From Phoronis australis (lineage: Eukaryota > Phoronida > Phoronidae): a DNA stretch of 64,000 nt. The position numbers were made by a program, and so were the translations under genes. The notes beneath the pieces were generated by a model. The model ran no database searches and had not been told where the DNA came from. It saw only the letters and a list, made by a program, of their open reading frames with translations. The stretch covers positions 790,860 through 854,859 of the forward strand of contig NMRA01000142.1 of the NCBI GenBank assembly GCA_002633005.1. The letters are read 5' to 3'. Below are positions 1-12,100 of the stretch, piece after piece. Each line of letters starts with the position of its first letter. Within the stretch, counting starts at the first letter, position 1.

Positions 1-35
1 AAGATCCAATATTGGCCAGGGCAATGCCTCACTAC

Positions 36-158
36 CTGTTCCTTACGGCCAGAGAAGACTCCATCCAGGAGAAGATAGGCATAAAACACAGGCCATTCGC
101 ACTCAATGTTCTCAAAGATCTTCAACTCCCAAGGTTCATAGTGAAGTCTGCGCGGGTC
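36..158 (-). CDS. PHKA: PHKA coding exon 9 (last exon inside window)
   Basis: Encodes 41 residues, [10 protein letters not shown] through VFSGRKEQ, including the near-invariant [11 protein letters not shown]. The acceptor is TTCTTGTAG and the donor CAG|GTAGTG at 35-34. The next family residues (normally starting with V) must come from an exon beyond the left edge. Confidence 0.94.
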
Positions 159-3100
159 CTACAAGAAAACCAAGGTGAATAAATTCTTCAGCGGAGCCTA
201 GGCAAGGATGTGCGACTATGTTTTCAATCCCTTTGATTTGAAAATGAGGTGGTTTTAGAGGGTAGAATGGTGCTAAAGGGGTGGAGTAGTTATCACTCTT
301 ACAAAAAGCATGTGCGAATGTTGTTATGTTCGCCTATGCCTTGTAGATGCAACAAGATCATGATGAGAAGTTGTAAAGCAAAGAAGTTATAGTGAGAAGT
401 TCCACCATCAAGGAGTCTGCAACTGAACTGAGTTAAGTTAAATGAAATTAGAAACTACACTTAAAAAGAGCAAACCTGAGTCTGAAATTCATGACTGACC
501 TTTTGAATCCATTGACTAGACCTTAAGGAAATATACAGTTCTATAACTTAACGACACATTGTCGGCGAGAAAAGTGATTTCTGGGATCATCTGCAGTGTG
601 GAATCAAACCTGCAAACCCTGCAGTTGTAGTCGAACATTTTGCTGGAGGAGCTAGACATCACTCAATAAATGGCCGTGAATTTTTTTAAGGATATTTAAC
701 TCGGTAAAGTCACTGGAAGACAACAGTGAGAATTGGAGATTTTGGAGAAAGTTGTGAAAACACAACAGATTTTGTTGTTTTGTAGGTCTGGTCAAAGGTA
801 ATAACTTCAAGAGGTCTATCCCATCCAGCGATAATCCCAAAAATGAATTTTTCAACCATGAAACCTATAATGTCTCTTTAAGGAATACACTACATCTATA
901 TGACAAGGAATTTACTACAGATGCTAAATTATACCATGAGTTTTTAAAGACTTCTCAACTACTAAGAAAGAGAAACAATTAAAGTATGTTTGGTTTCTTG
1001 CTTAGCAAGTATCCCGTTCTAATCACATTTTGAAAGCATTCACCAAATAAAGCTAACTAAGGCGTTGGGCAAAAGTAAGCCAACAGGGTTGAACAATAAT
1101 AAAAGTTGCGTTAGGTGCCCCGGAAGAAGGTGAAAAGTGAAGCAAGATGCATATACAGTGATACAAAAGATGATTAAAATATTTGCTCAACACGGGCAAA
1201 CAAGCGACAAGGACCATTGTCATTCGTTACGAAAAATATGACATCACACAACAAAACAGGGAACTTGCTCACACACAAAACTGGCATTTCCTAGGCGTAC
1301 ATTGAAGCCCCATTCCACCAATGATGAAGTCATTTCTGATCACTTTGATTCAATTAATTGAATGTCATCTAAATTATACCTGAAGTGTGTGCAACTAGAA
1401 AAGATAAACTTGTGGTTTCTTCTACGGAAGTCGTGAGATTATGAATAAATTGCTTTATAGTTAACTCTCATCAGTGTCAGAATGTCAGGTAATGTCAGAA
1501 TTGCCACTTTTTCGTGGGCTTCAAAAATATCGAAAATGCCAATTAATGCCTAAAAATACTACAATCATCATTTAGTTTGCAACAGAGCCGAACTTACTGC
1601 CTATATTTACATGAGAGGGTTCTTGTGAGTTTTAAATCGGGTGTTTTGTGCAATGGACCCGACCTATGTGGTCTGCGCATGTCCAATGCTATTCAGGTAT
1701 CGGACTACTACCTGCAATGTTTTTTTTTACATTAGAGCTTATGTTTTGTGAAGAAAACGGAAAAATTGATATTCATGTGTGACCTATATCATGCCCTAAG
1801 ATAGAGAGATTGTACAGCCAGTCAAGTGTGTGAATTTTTAACTATTTTTAGATGTTTTCTGCGAATGAAATCATTCTTAAAATACTCTAAGACATGTGAA
1901 TAATGATTCCAAGGTGTCGACCTAAACATATGCTAGGAGCAAAAAAACCCAAAAAATGACAACACATGACTTCCGTCAAAGCCCATAATGTCACAACTTC
2001 CAGTTGAAGAGTTTCAAATACGACTACAATCATTTCCGTTTTCAACAGAAATCTCTTTATGTACCACAATAAAACGTCATACGGTGTCAAGTGATCGAAA
2101 ACCATTCAAAATCGGTGGAACTTGTTTCTGAATAAAATCCCCCAGTTACCTTATTAATTGATGGGTCGTGGGCCTTATACACGATTTCTGTCTGCAGCAA
2201 ATCAAGAGGGATTGAAAACAAGAGAAATATCACTACCAAAGGCTAAGATAATCAAATGTCGTCCTAGAAACCAATTTACATTTGACGAAATGAATGAGAT
2301 TAAAATGGAAGTTTGTAATAGGAGACGTTTGCAAAGAAATGAAGGATGCGACACCTTGCCACAAAGTTCGTGACGTGACTCATTCCGACTCTTCCCAGCC
2401 AACAACTGAATATTGACTGGACACTGATGTTTGACACAATAACAATACAGCTTTCATTGAGTTGAGATCATATCCCACGGCCCACTACACTAAACACCTC
2501 AGGGAGTCAAATCCTGTAGTGTGCGGCAGGGTACATGATTCAAACTTTTGACATTATCAGAGAGCAACTAGTCATTAATTGCCATTGCTTTGCAAGACTC
2601 TCATTAAAACATATTTCTGCACCTAGGGCACAATGTGGCGGACAAGTGAAATTTAATTTCCTAATTTTATCACATATGTAGCATCAAATTAACGCTTTAC
2701 CATGTCAACGTCAGTGCCATGGCAACCATCAGAAAATATTTTGAAAAACTGTGATACCTTGTAAAACGAAAACGGACAATTTGGCAATTATTTTTGTCCA
2801 AAACTCGCGAGATTTTACCGCATGTGCGGAAACGTTTTGTTGAGGAATTTTTAAGATTTTTAATCAGGACAATTTTGTATAACTCGTGATGAATTCAAAT
2901 GCACAGTACAGATCCCCATACAATGACATTTAGTACAACCTACATCTATCCATCTACAAATACTAAGCTGCTACAAATACGACTATGTGGAGTAAATACA
3001 TTGTTTTTTTGGTTTAGACAGTTTACAGTTATGAAATCAACCTCAACTTCTTCCTTACTCAAAACAGAGGCAATTTCTGGGATTGAAAAACCTGGCAGTG

Positions 3101-6100
3101 TGCTGTTACTTGAGAACATAGTCATTGAAATAGCTTGTAACGAAAAGCTGACTATGGTCATTTGCAACCCGTCAGTTCCTTTGGGGCCCAGAAACCAAAT
3201 TAATTATTCCCTGGTAAGGAACAAGCCGAGACCTGTTTTAAAGCAGTAGGTACTCTAAATAAAAAATTCTGTTTCTTTGATCTAACGCAGGTAAATAGCT
3301 TCAAAAATTGTATTTTCACTGAAATAAAATGGCCAGTAACTCACAACACAAAGCAGAGACAGTTATATAACTTTGACTAAAAGACGTGCATATCAATAGC
3401 AACTATGGTAAATAAGTTTATTGTATGTAACCACATGCAACCCGAATGTGTTAGAAAGTACCAACATCTCAGCTAATAATGCTCTACTTTAACGCGCTTA
3501 CCTCTTTCGCAGTCTTGTATCCATCCCTGAGAAATCGTCTGCACCCGTACTGCCCCTGAATAAAACATGGAAGAGTTTTAACTGTCTTGTTAAGAACTAT
3601 ACATTGAAAGTACAGTATTATGTTACTATTTGCTTTTGAAAAAAAAAATTGAATCAAGGCACTAAAGGGACAGTTTCTTCCTATTTACAGTCTGTGGTCT
3701 TGTCCACCTCTTTCCTATATTCTCTAAGCCGATAACCACGGACTGAGTGTTTACAAGATCGGAAAGAGAAGCCTCTCTCACTGTAATTAACAAGTCTGTA
3801 ATTAAAGATCACGCTAAATGAAATTATCATGTTACTGACTTGGAGAGTTTAAAAATTCTAGCAAATGAGAATAACACATATTGCAGGAGGATAGTGCAAT
3901 CCATCTGTATCAGAAAAATGAACGTATGATGAACGGGGAAGAAAGAAGTTTCGAGCTTTCTCAAAGTTCATGACTTCATACAGCACAAAACACACTACAG
4001 AAGACGGTAGAGACCACACCAAGGATACCAAAAACTAAATGCGGTTTTTATGGTGAACCCTTGGATGTAAGCAGCCTAATCATGCAAATATCCATATGAG
4101 ACTTTCTGTTGTTCTGTTGACTGTTAGTCAAAGGTCTTTCTATTGGTTGATGGGCAATGAAGTCATCACACCAATCAGAAGAGATGGTCCCATAATGTGT
4201 CCGACACACATCTATGGGGGCGCATAATAACTGACGCAAACACAAAGGTGTTTTTAGTGATAACAACCCCAACTATTGTGTGACATCACTGCTAACAAAA
4301 ACAGATAAAAACACGGATCACAGCCCTGGTTACTCGATACAGCAATATCGCACTGAAAAATTATTTAATTCTTTAAATGATATAGATTTTATAAAGGAAA
4401 AACAGCACCAAATCCTGTATTGCTGTGCTGTGGTGTGGTGTAAGGCAACATCACTGAAACTGATGGGACTGGCAGAATGTACATAATGCAACGCACATGG
4501 GCTTCAAACTGTCCCAAGAAAGATATCTCAGGGGAAACCGGGGAGGAGTTCAACAGCTGTATTGTGGCGAGAAAAATCTAGCCAAAAGCACGACGTGCTC
4601 TCATTGAAAATTCATGGCAATATCTCCCGTAATCTCACAGAGTCTTGCTTCTTTAGCCAGGTTCTAGTGCTACTGAACTCTACCCAAGTTTGACAACAGG
4701 CAGTATATCAGTTTGTGGCTTCACTTGATCCAGAGACAATATCAATGTTAGTTAAACCCGACTAATAGTTCTTTCTACAGAGGTAATGACTAAACTACAC
4801 CACATGCGTAATGTATAATGAGAACATTACCAATTACCATTAGTACCAGCATAATGCAAAATAATGTAGATTCTCACTTTTGTGATTCCACCAACAGGGT
4901 AGTATTAAAGGCAGTAAACTGAATACTGAAATCTGCAGGTGCCTAGTGTTTTAAACAGTCGATGCATTATATAGTGTCAGCTACAATGACTTTAATAATC
5001 ACAGTAAAAGCAAGGGACATGGTGAGAATTATATCAAATGGACGTAAGAGGTAAGTGTTCTACTGGTCAGATTACTCTATCCTACGTCTTGTTTAAATGA
5101 AACAAAATGTGCCTGAATGACATCATGTGGCTACTCTGTGTGTCTGAATGACATCTTGTGGCTACTCTGTGTGCGCGTGTGTGTGTGCGTGACAGATTCT
5201 CTTAGTTTTGACGAGATTGGAGTCTTCAATAGAAAGCAGAACATAAGAATACCTAAAATACATCTATGTTCCGCATAATCAAAGGACATACTATATATCT
5301 TATTAAAGAGAAAAATGAAATGCAACAGTTAAGTCACATATAAGATGACTATATGCAACCCGGCATTATTTGAATATATGTTTGCCTCAGTGAATCCATA
5401 GTAACCATACAAACAATCCACTGGGCGATCTACCTGGTCCACTAGTAGTGTTCATTTCAAGGTAAATTTAGAAATTTTGCTCTAAATTGTTTTCCATGCT
5501 ACTTTAGCAGTTTGAAGTACTTAGCATCATAATGGAACAAAATGCAAGGTCTTGTATTAAGTAACCACATACTAATAGAATACAATCATAATACGATGGT
5601 ACAAAATGCAAGGTCTTGTATTAAGTAACCACATACTAATAGAATACAATCATAATACAATGGTACAAAATGCAAGGTCTAACAGTCATGCGGATATATT
5701 AAGTAAATTCACTACATATTACCAATAGAATACAATCATACTTATCTAATAGAATGAAACAGCCACCAGCTGTTAGGCTATTTGGTTATGAAAGAAACAT
5801 GAACTTAACAATGTCATATCGGGATTACTTTATTTGCTAATTGATATTTATAGACATCAGACGTGCAAAAAATAATTGAAATCAAGTGTATTTCCTCAAT
5901 TCTATGCTGTCTACGGAGTGGATCAATTACCGCATCAGCTATGGCTTCAAGACAATAAAACACTGGCTAAAATAAATTGATATGTTGTGGACTAATACTG
6001 TTGATTTTTCAAACTACTTGGCTTCTGAAATTGAATTCCTTGTAAAAAATTCAGTGAGGACTATTTTTACCTGAAGTAATATGACAAAAATTAGCCAAAA

Positions 6101-9100
6101 TAAATACATTAAATTATATATTTTCACCGAAAATCCGTAATTTACCAATTAAAGAAGGGATATTATCAACATTCCCATATTTTCATAAACTGTTACTAAG
6201 TAGAACCAAATTAAAACTGCCTTTTTCGTTTAAATAACATGGATGTCATCGGATGATGTTTTGAAAAATTGCGGGCATTCACAACATTAGAAGCTTTTGA
6301 AAAGTGATAAAATGTTTAACCTAGCAATTATTTTTGTATGGAATTGGTACAATTTTACCGTACACAATTTCCAAAATGAGTAATTCTATATAGATTCGAG
6401 TATTAAAAAGTAACCTGAATCATCGATAGAATCATAAAAATTGGTTCTCTATAAAAACAGTGTTATCAAACATCAAAATTTTCATTTCGGGAAATTCATG
6501 GTCAATCAACCTTATGACTTTTGAATACAAAGAATATAGAAACGAATGGGCAGTCTAAAAGCAGCCAGATGTTTGGGTCAAGTTCTGTCAATGTCCAATT
6601 CACAAGATACACATGCGGGGGCACGTTTTTCTATAACTTGTAAATGAAATGCGTGAAAGTAAAATACGACGTTTAGATTGTGCCCGCATGCATAATGCCA
6701 GCACAATCTAAACGTCGTATTTTACTTACAATCTTAAGACGAATGGAATCTTGATGCTTGACGGAGCATTGCAAGTACTTTCTAGTTCAATAATACTGCT
6801 TTCTTATTTACTTAAATTCACTATTAGTAACTAATGAATTAACATGAACAAATTACACCAACTTAGTATTTAGAGAACTTTGAACTTCATTCATTTCACA
6901 TGTTCAATCTCAACCATGGATTATTTTGGTTAACACATGTTACGTTTACGTTAAGATGCCATTAATTATCTGATCATCCCTTAGTAGTTTTCCTGTCTTA
7001 GAGCAATGGCTTTGCTACACATGATGCGGACCTGAGTACAAACTTTTTACATTTTAACACAGTTAAGCAGCTCGCGCTCAATTTGTTTTTTAGATTTAAA
7101 CTGCGAGGAATTTTAGTCATCGTCACAGTACTGGTAACCTATGTACATTTTTACCAGACGAACAAAGGACATGGATCAACCAATCAGAGCCAGTACTTGT
7201 CAAGGAGACATAGCAGACGTCAGTCAATGTATCAATTTGTAATCAACCACCCAGACAGCTGTACTCAGAGGAACATTTCGTTGGCAATCATAGTGCACAG
7301 TAGTGCAACAAACAACAGGCGACGAGAGAGCGTGAGACGTACGTGGGCGACCGTCCGACAGTCAAATGGTTTCATAATTGGTGTGTATTTCATGCTCGGA
7401 ATGAAAACTGAACAACAGAAAATGATTATGAAAGAAAACCGTCTGTATCAGGATATCATTCAACAAAACTTTGAAGACACATACCGCAACCTCACTTTGA
7501 AAAACCAAATGGCAATGCAGTGGACCAGCACATACTGCAAGACGGCCAAGTTTATCATAAAAATGGATGATGACGTAATGCTTGACCCGTACCATGTGAC
7601 CAGATTTTTAACGAAAAAAGACCGGGAAAGTCCTGCAAACTTTCTCTACTGCCATGTCTATTATCCCAAGAAACCTCATAGGTGGCACTATTCACCAAAG
7701 GGTAAGTGGGCATTAACCTACGATGAATACCCAGATGATAATTTCCCGCTCTACTGCAAGGGTGCTGCCTACATATTGTCAGCAGACGTACCAGCAAAAC
7801 TGTGGAAGACCTCTTTTGAGCTACCCATGCTTCATATTGACGACGTGTTTATGACAGGGTTAGTCGCCAAACTTGCCAACATTACACCGCAACGGTGGAC
7901 ACATCCTCACAGGATGTACGTGCCGTTATCGCGTGTTTACAAGTCCTACGTAGGAATCCACGAAGCAATGTTTTTCGTTATCGAATCTTGGATCCAGTGG
8001 TATAACTGGGATTACGTGTGGTACAAAATACTGGAGTACGAGACAGAAACCTCAGTTCAATAAGGGTTACAAGAGCAAAACTCTGTCACATTTACAGAGG
8101 AGGAAGGCCTCGATGGTTGGTATACGTAATCAAGTCACCAGACTCCGGAATGGCTAGAGAACACCAAATATTACCATGTAATGACCAAAAACTAAGGCCC
8201 AGTTGACACATCCAACACTAAAAAAAGCCTGAATGTGAGTGTCTGGCTACGTACGATTCATCTCCAGACTATTCATGGCTCACTGCACCCAAGGGGTGTA
8301 GTATGGGTATTGTCATGGGAAGTAATTGGATGGAACTGGGGTTACATGACTTATGTGTAACAAAATAGTGGATTAGAAAGCAGGAGCATCGGTTCAATAA
8401 GGAACAGCTAGTTAGTTTGCATAACAGAACACAGGGGGCAGCAGTGCTCCCATTAATGACTCTGACCATGCTGAAGCCCGTTTGTGTTTACGTCTATTAC
8501 AGTACATAGTGTTGTCATGTATCAGACATCAGCAATATGTATTAACTTGTCAACTTTGTAAAGGCATCACTGCGAATGAAATAATCCTCCCACAACACGA
8601 CGATGCCTTCGACGTGGAGACTTTATCTGATAACAATGCCATCACATTAAACCATTGAACATGTTGCTTATTAGTCTGTACAACCACACTAGCTCCATGA
8701 CAAAGTTAATATTTCTAAACAAATTTTGTTTGCAATCGTGTTGAAACTCTGTGTGCTCACATTATTTGTGTAATACAGCAACAAAAAGCCATCTTTAGTA
8801 TTTAAGTGTATCTACAACAAGTGTCTCCATCATAACTATAAGATGAAGCCACAGGAAACCGGCCTAAAGTTACATAACTATGCTGCCGGTGCTTTCTCCA
8901 TGACATTATTTTGGGGTAATAAGAATAAAATAACATATTTTGGGCGCAGCATCATACGTCTGAGTGCACAACTAAGTGACAATGACCTGTCAACTACTAC
9001 AACGAGCCGCAGCAGCAATTCTTACCTTCAATTTATCGACAATAGTGTCCCTCGTTAGGTCAATCAAGGTCTGGTCATCCACAGCAAACGCAGGAAAACT

Positions 9101-12100
9101 TATGATGCTGAGAAGGGCACTGTCAACCTCCTACAGAGTAAAAGATAAATAAAACCAACCAATGAAAACTCTCAGTTGTCTCCTGCTTAAAGTGACACAG
9201 TCCGCCTCAACACAACCTCAGAGGTTACAGCCCAACATGCTCCTAGATGAGCAAAGCACATTTAATTGATATCGGTGAATGACAGAATTGGTGATCCACA
9301 ATAAACATCACAAAACACAATGGATTTTGTTGCTTTATAGTCTCTCCAATCCAACAATTACCAAAAATGCATTTGTCGGTCATAAAACAAAGTGTGTCCC
9401 TATTTAAAGAGACAGGCTTTTTAGAAACCCCCTCCAAGTATAGCGTATAATTTAATTCTGAGGTGTACACCCTGGATGACATCGACTGCAATCATCTTAC
9501 AGTTGGCAATCTCGTTCGCTAACACATGACTGACGGACAAAAGACTACCCTTGCATCAAACAGGCCAACATCATACGGCAAAATCTGAACTTACCTGGTA
9601 AGTTATAAGGCCACCTTTTTTGAATGATTGATTGATTGACTGGTTTATCTAGCACTCATTAACAACAAAACCAATACAATACAATATACTACAATAAAAT
9701 ACTGCATAAAAGACTGACAGATAGACATGGATATAAACTAAAAGATGATAAAAAATAAGACCAAGGTTCAAGTATAAAATGAAGTAAAAAAGGACATTGG
9801 TTCACAGATGAAACGAAAAGGTAGTTCACTTATTTCCATGGTGGTTCGTCAGTTTTGCAAAGAGGCTAACACTGGACAGCCTCGCTGCACAAATAAAATT
9901 GTCATACTTGTCATTTTTCCAACATTCAAAGATTATCAAGTACCTCACTGCAAATTATGGGAACTAAACTAAACGTTGTTCTTTAACATCTACACAGTAG
10001 AAATCATGCTAACAACAAACTAGCTTAATTTTTATGAAATATATGTCTGATAAGTACAATTTTATTTGTCCACTGTATTGCATGGTTACTAGACGAAGAA
10101 CTATTGTGGGTGAATGACAGACAAGGAACACCCCATAGCACAACATACAATACAGCACAGCGTACCTTTGAGTCAGGCTATCTGGGGAAACATGAGCCGC
10201 ATTTACTTGGGAGACAGCTGTCACGAAGCAACTAACACGGAACAGCTGATTGGGCACAAGTATGTGTGTAAACACAACCGACACGGAGCAAGATGATACC
10301 GTGGCGGCCATTTTTGACACCGATTTGAGAGGTAGAATGAGTTGCCGTCGATCAGTTGCTCCAGTGTCAACTACAAGTCTAAACCCGAGGAAAGGGATCA
10401 TCTTTCAATGGGTTTCAGCAACAGTGTATATATAGGTGATCTGAAAGCATTCCACGTGGATTGGACGTTGTTTAAGCGAACATGCGCAGACAGTTTTTGT
10501 GTAAATGAATCACGCTGATCCAGTTTGCGATCTAATGTCGCGTGAATGCGACTTAAAGTGGAGCAAGTTGCACCATGAAATCTCACACCGTGACAACTGT
10601 TCCTTGTGTAAAAACAGCTAGACTACCTGAGAAACATGGACAATGGCAATCTGCTTAATGAACCGTGACTTCAGGCTTACGTCTGAAATTTGGTCATACG
10701 TTCCCCACAACTATTTCTCGAAAACAATTTAAAAACCTCACTCGAGCAAACGTGAAATCTCTGAGAATGTACACACTGTCTAGTTACGGAGATAATTTCT
10801 GTAAATTATTTCTGGAATGAGTGAAGCCTGTGTCTTAATGTAGGACTCCACAAAAATGTCCAAATTCGGCTTACTTCGGAACATCATATCTCAGAAACCC
10901 AAATCGGATACATATGAAACTTTATACTTTGTTCTCCACAAGGCCGTTAGGACTTGATTTTTAAAAACTCAACTTTTGTATCGTGGACTATCAAAAATAG
11001 TACTTTTTATGACTTTCGTGAAACAAGTCATATAAAATGAAAAGGAATAGAAAACTGTAACAGCGTTTTTAAGATTTCATTTTGAACATTTACATCAAAT
11101 GAAATTAGGTCACATTATTGATACCGTTGTTCTGCTACCAATATACCTTTAAGTTTCTTTTTTGCTAAATTTTACCAAAAAGACATGGCCACGTCATCAA
11201 ATGAATGACAGATTGTTAAAAGCTCAAAAATTAACTTCTGCAGGCTTTCCACTTTCTGAAAATATTTACTTTTACGTAGTTAAAATCTGTTGTTTTGAAG
11301 ATATTTGGCTAAATACAGACTTGTTGATAAGATCTCATTACCTAAAGTCGCTTTTCATGAAACAGAACCCTCTGCCTGGTTACACGAGACAGTCCCAAAT
11401 AGGGACTCGACTAATTTCCCTAAATCTATTGTGTAATTGTGGACTTGTGAGAACACTGTCCTTTCTTATGCTGTTTTAGTCTCATTACGTAGTCAACTTT
11501 TGGTTTTGATTCAAATCGAGAGTGAACTCGACATTGAATTCTCAATATTATCGAAAATGTATAGGGACCTTTTCAAGCAATGCTCATACCTTAAGGACAA
11601 GGTCCCTATTTATTTTCTTTGAATTCAGGGCTCACTTTTTAGTTACATTATTAGAAAATGTCTTTAGTCATAGTGGAGATCATAATAAAGATAAAATGAC
11701 AGAAAAAGATTACATCTGTGAGCAAACAAAGACGCAAATACGCAAAAGATTTAGGGAACTTAGTTGATTCCTGTTTCATGTAACCCGACACAAGACTGCC
11801 TCACAGTAGACAGTCTTGCCTATCAACATATAAATAACTGATGATGAGCTGCGTCTAGGGCAACGTAGATCAATTTGGTATACTATACCTTTGAGTTGGA
11901 CTCTCTGGGTAACATGGACTGTAGGACCGCCTTACACTGGGCGGCTTCGTCAGCTAGCACATGAATGACTGAAGCAGGACCGCCCCTAGCACCAAATAAA
12001 TCCAGTTCATCAATGGCCTCGAGAGCAGCCTGAAAGAAAATAAGAGTATAGTGTCGTGGCTTTATGAGGACGACACAAAATGTGTGTACAGTTAAAGCTC

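Larger units (their letters stand above)
159..3501 (-). other. PHKA intron 8
   Basis: AT-rich intron of 3.3 kb. It holds a copy of dispersed repeat G (665-890), one of repeat R (2625-2830), and an unrecognised 71-codon open frame on the plus strand at 2158-2373. I see no further PHKA exon. Confidence 0.85.
3556..9025 (-). other. PHKA intron 7, hosting a gene on the opposite strand
   Basis: 5.5 kb intron. Contents: short tandem repeats at 5113-5174 and 5537-5690, a perfect hairpin at 6657-6727, a repeat R piece at 6235-6365, and the GT31 gene exon at 7094-8063. The rest is featureless to me. Confidence 0.85.
9131..11888 (-). other. PHKA intron 6, with two exon-6 relics
   Basis: 2.76 kb intron. 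It contains pseudo-exon copies at 9456-9584 and 10166-10250 and repeat G copy 2 at 9230-9410. A 130-codon minus-strand open frame at 10009-10401 covers relic B but does not resemble a known protein and is not annotated as a gene. Confidence 0.8.

Noticed and set aside
2899-3249. 116-codon plus-strand open frame in PHKA intron 8
   Set aside because: No family resemblance and no splice or promoter context.
9600-9680. Tandem TGAT run as a satellite
   Set aside because: Only a few units (TGATTGATTGATTGAC); ordinary microsatellite.
10009-10401. 130-codon minus-strand open frame in PHKA intron 6
   Set aside because: It overlaps exon-6 relic B in a different frame from the parental exon and resembles no known protein.
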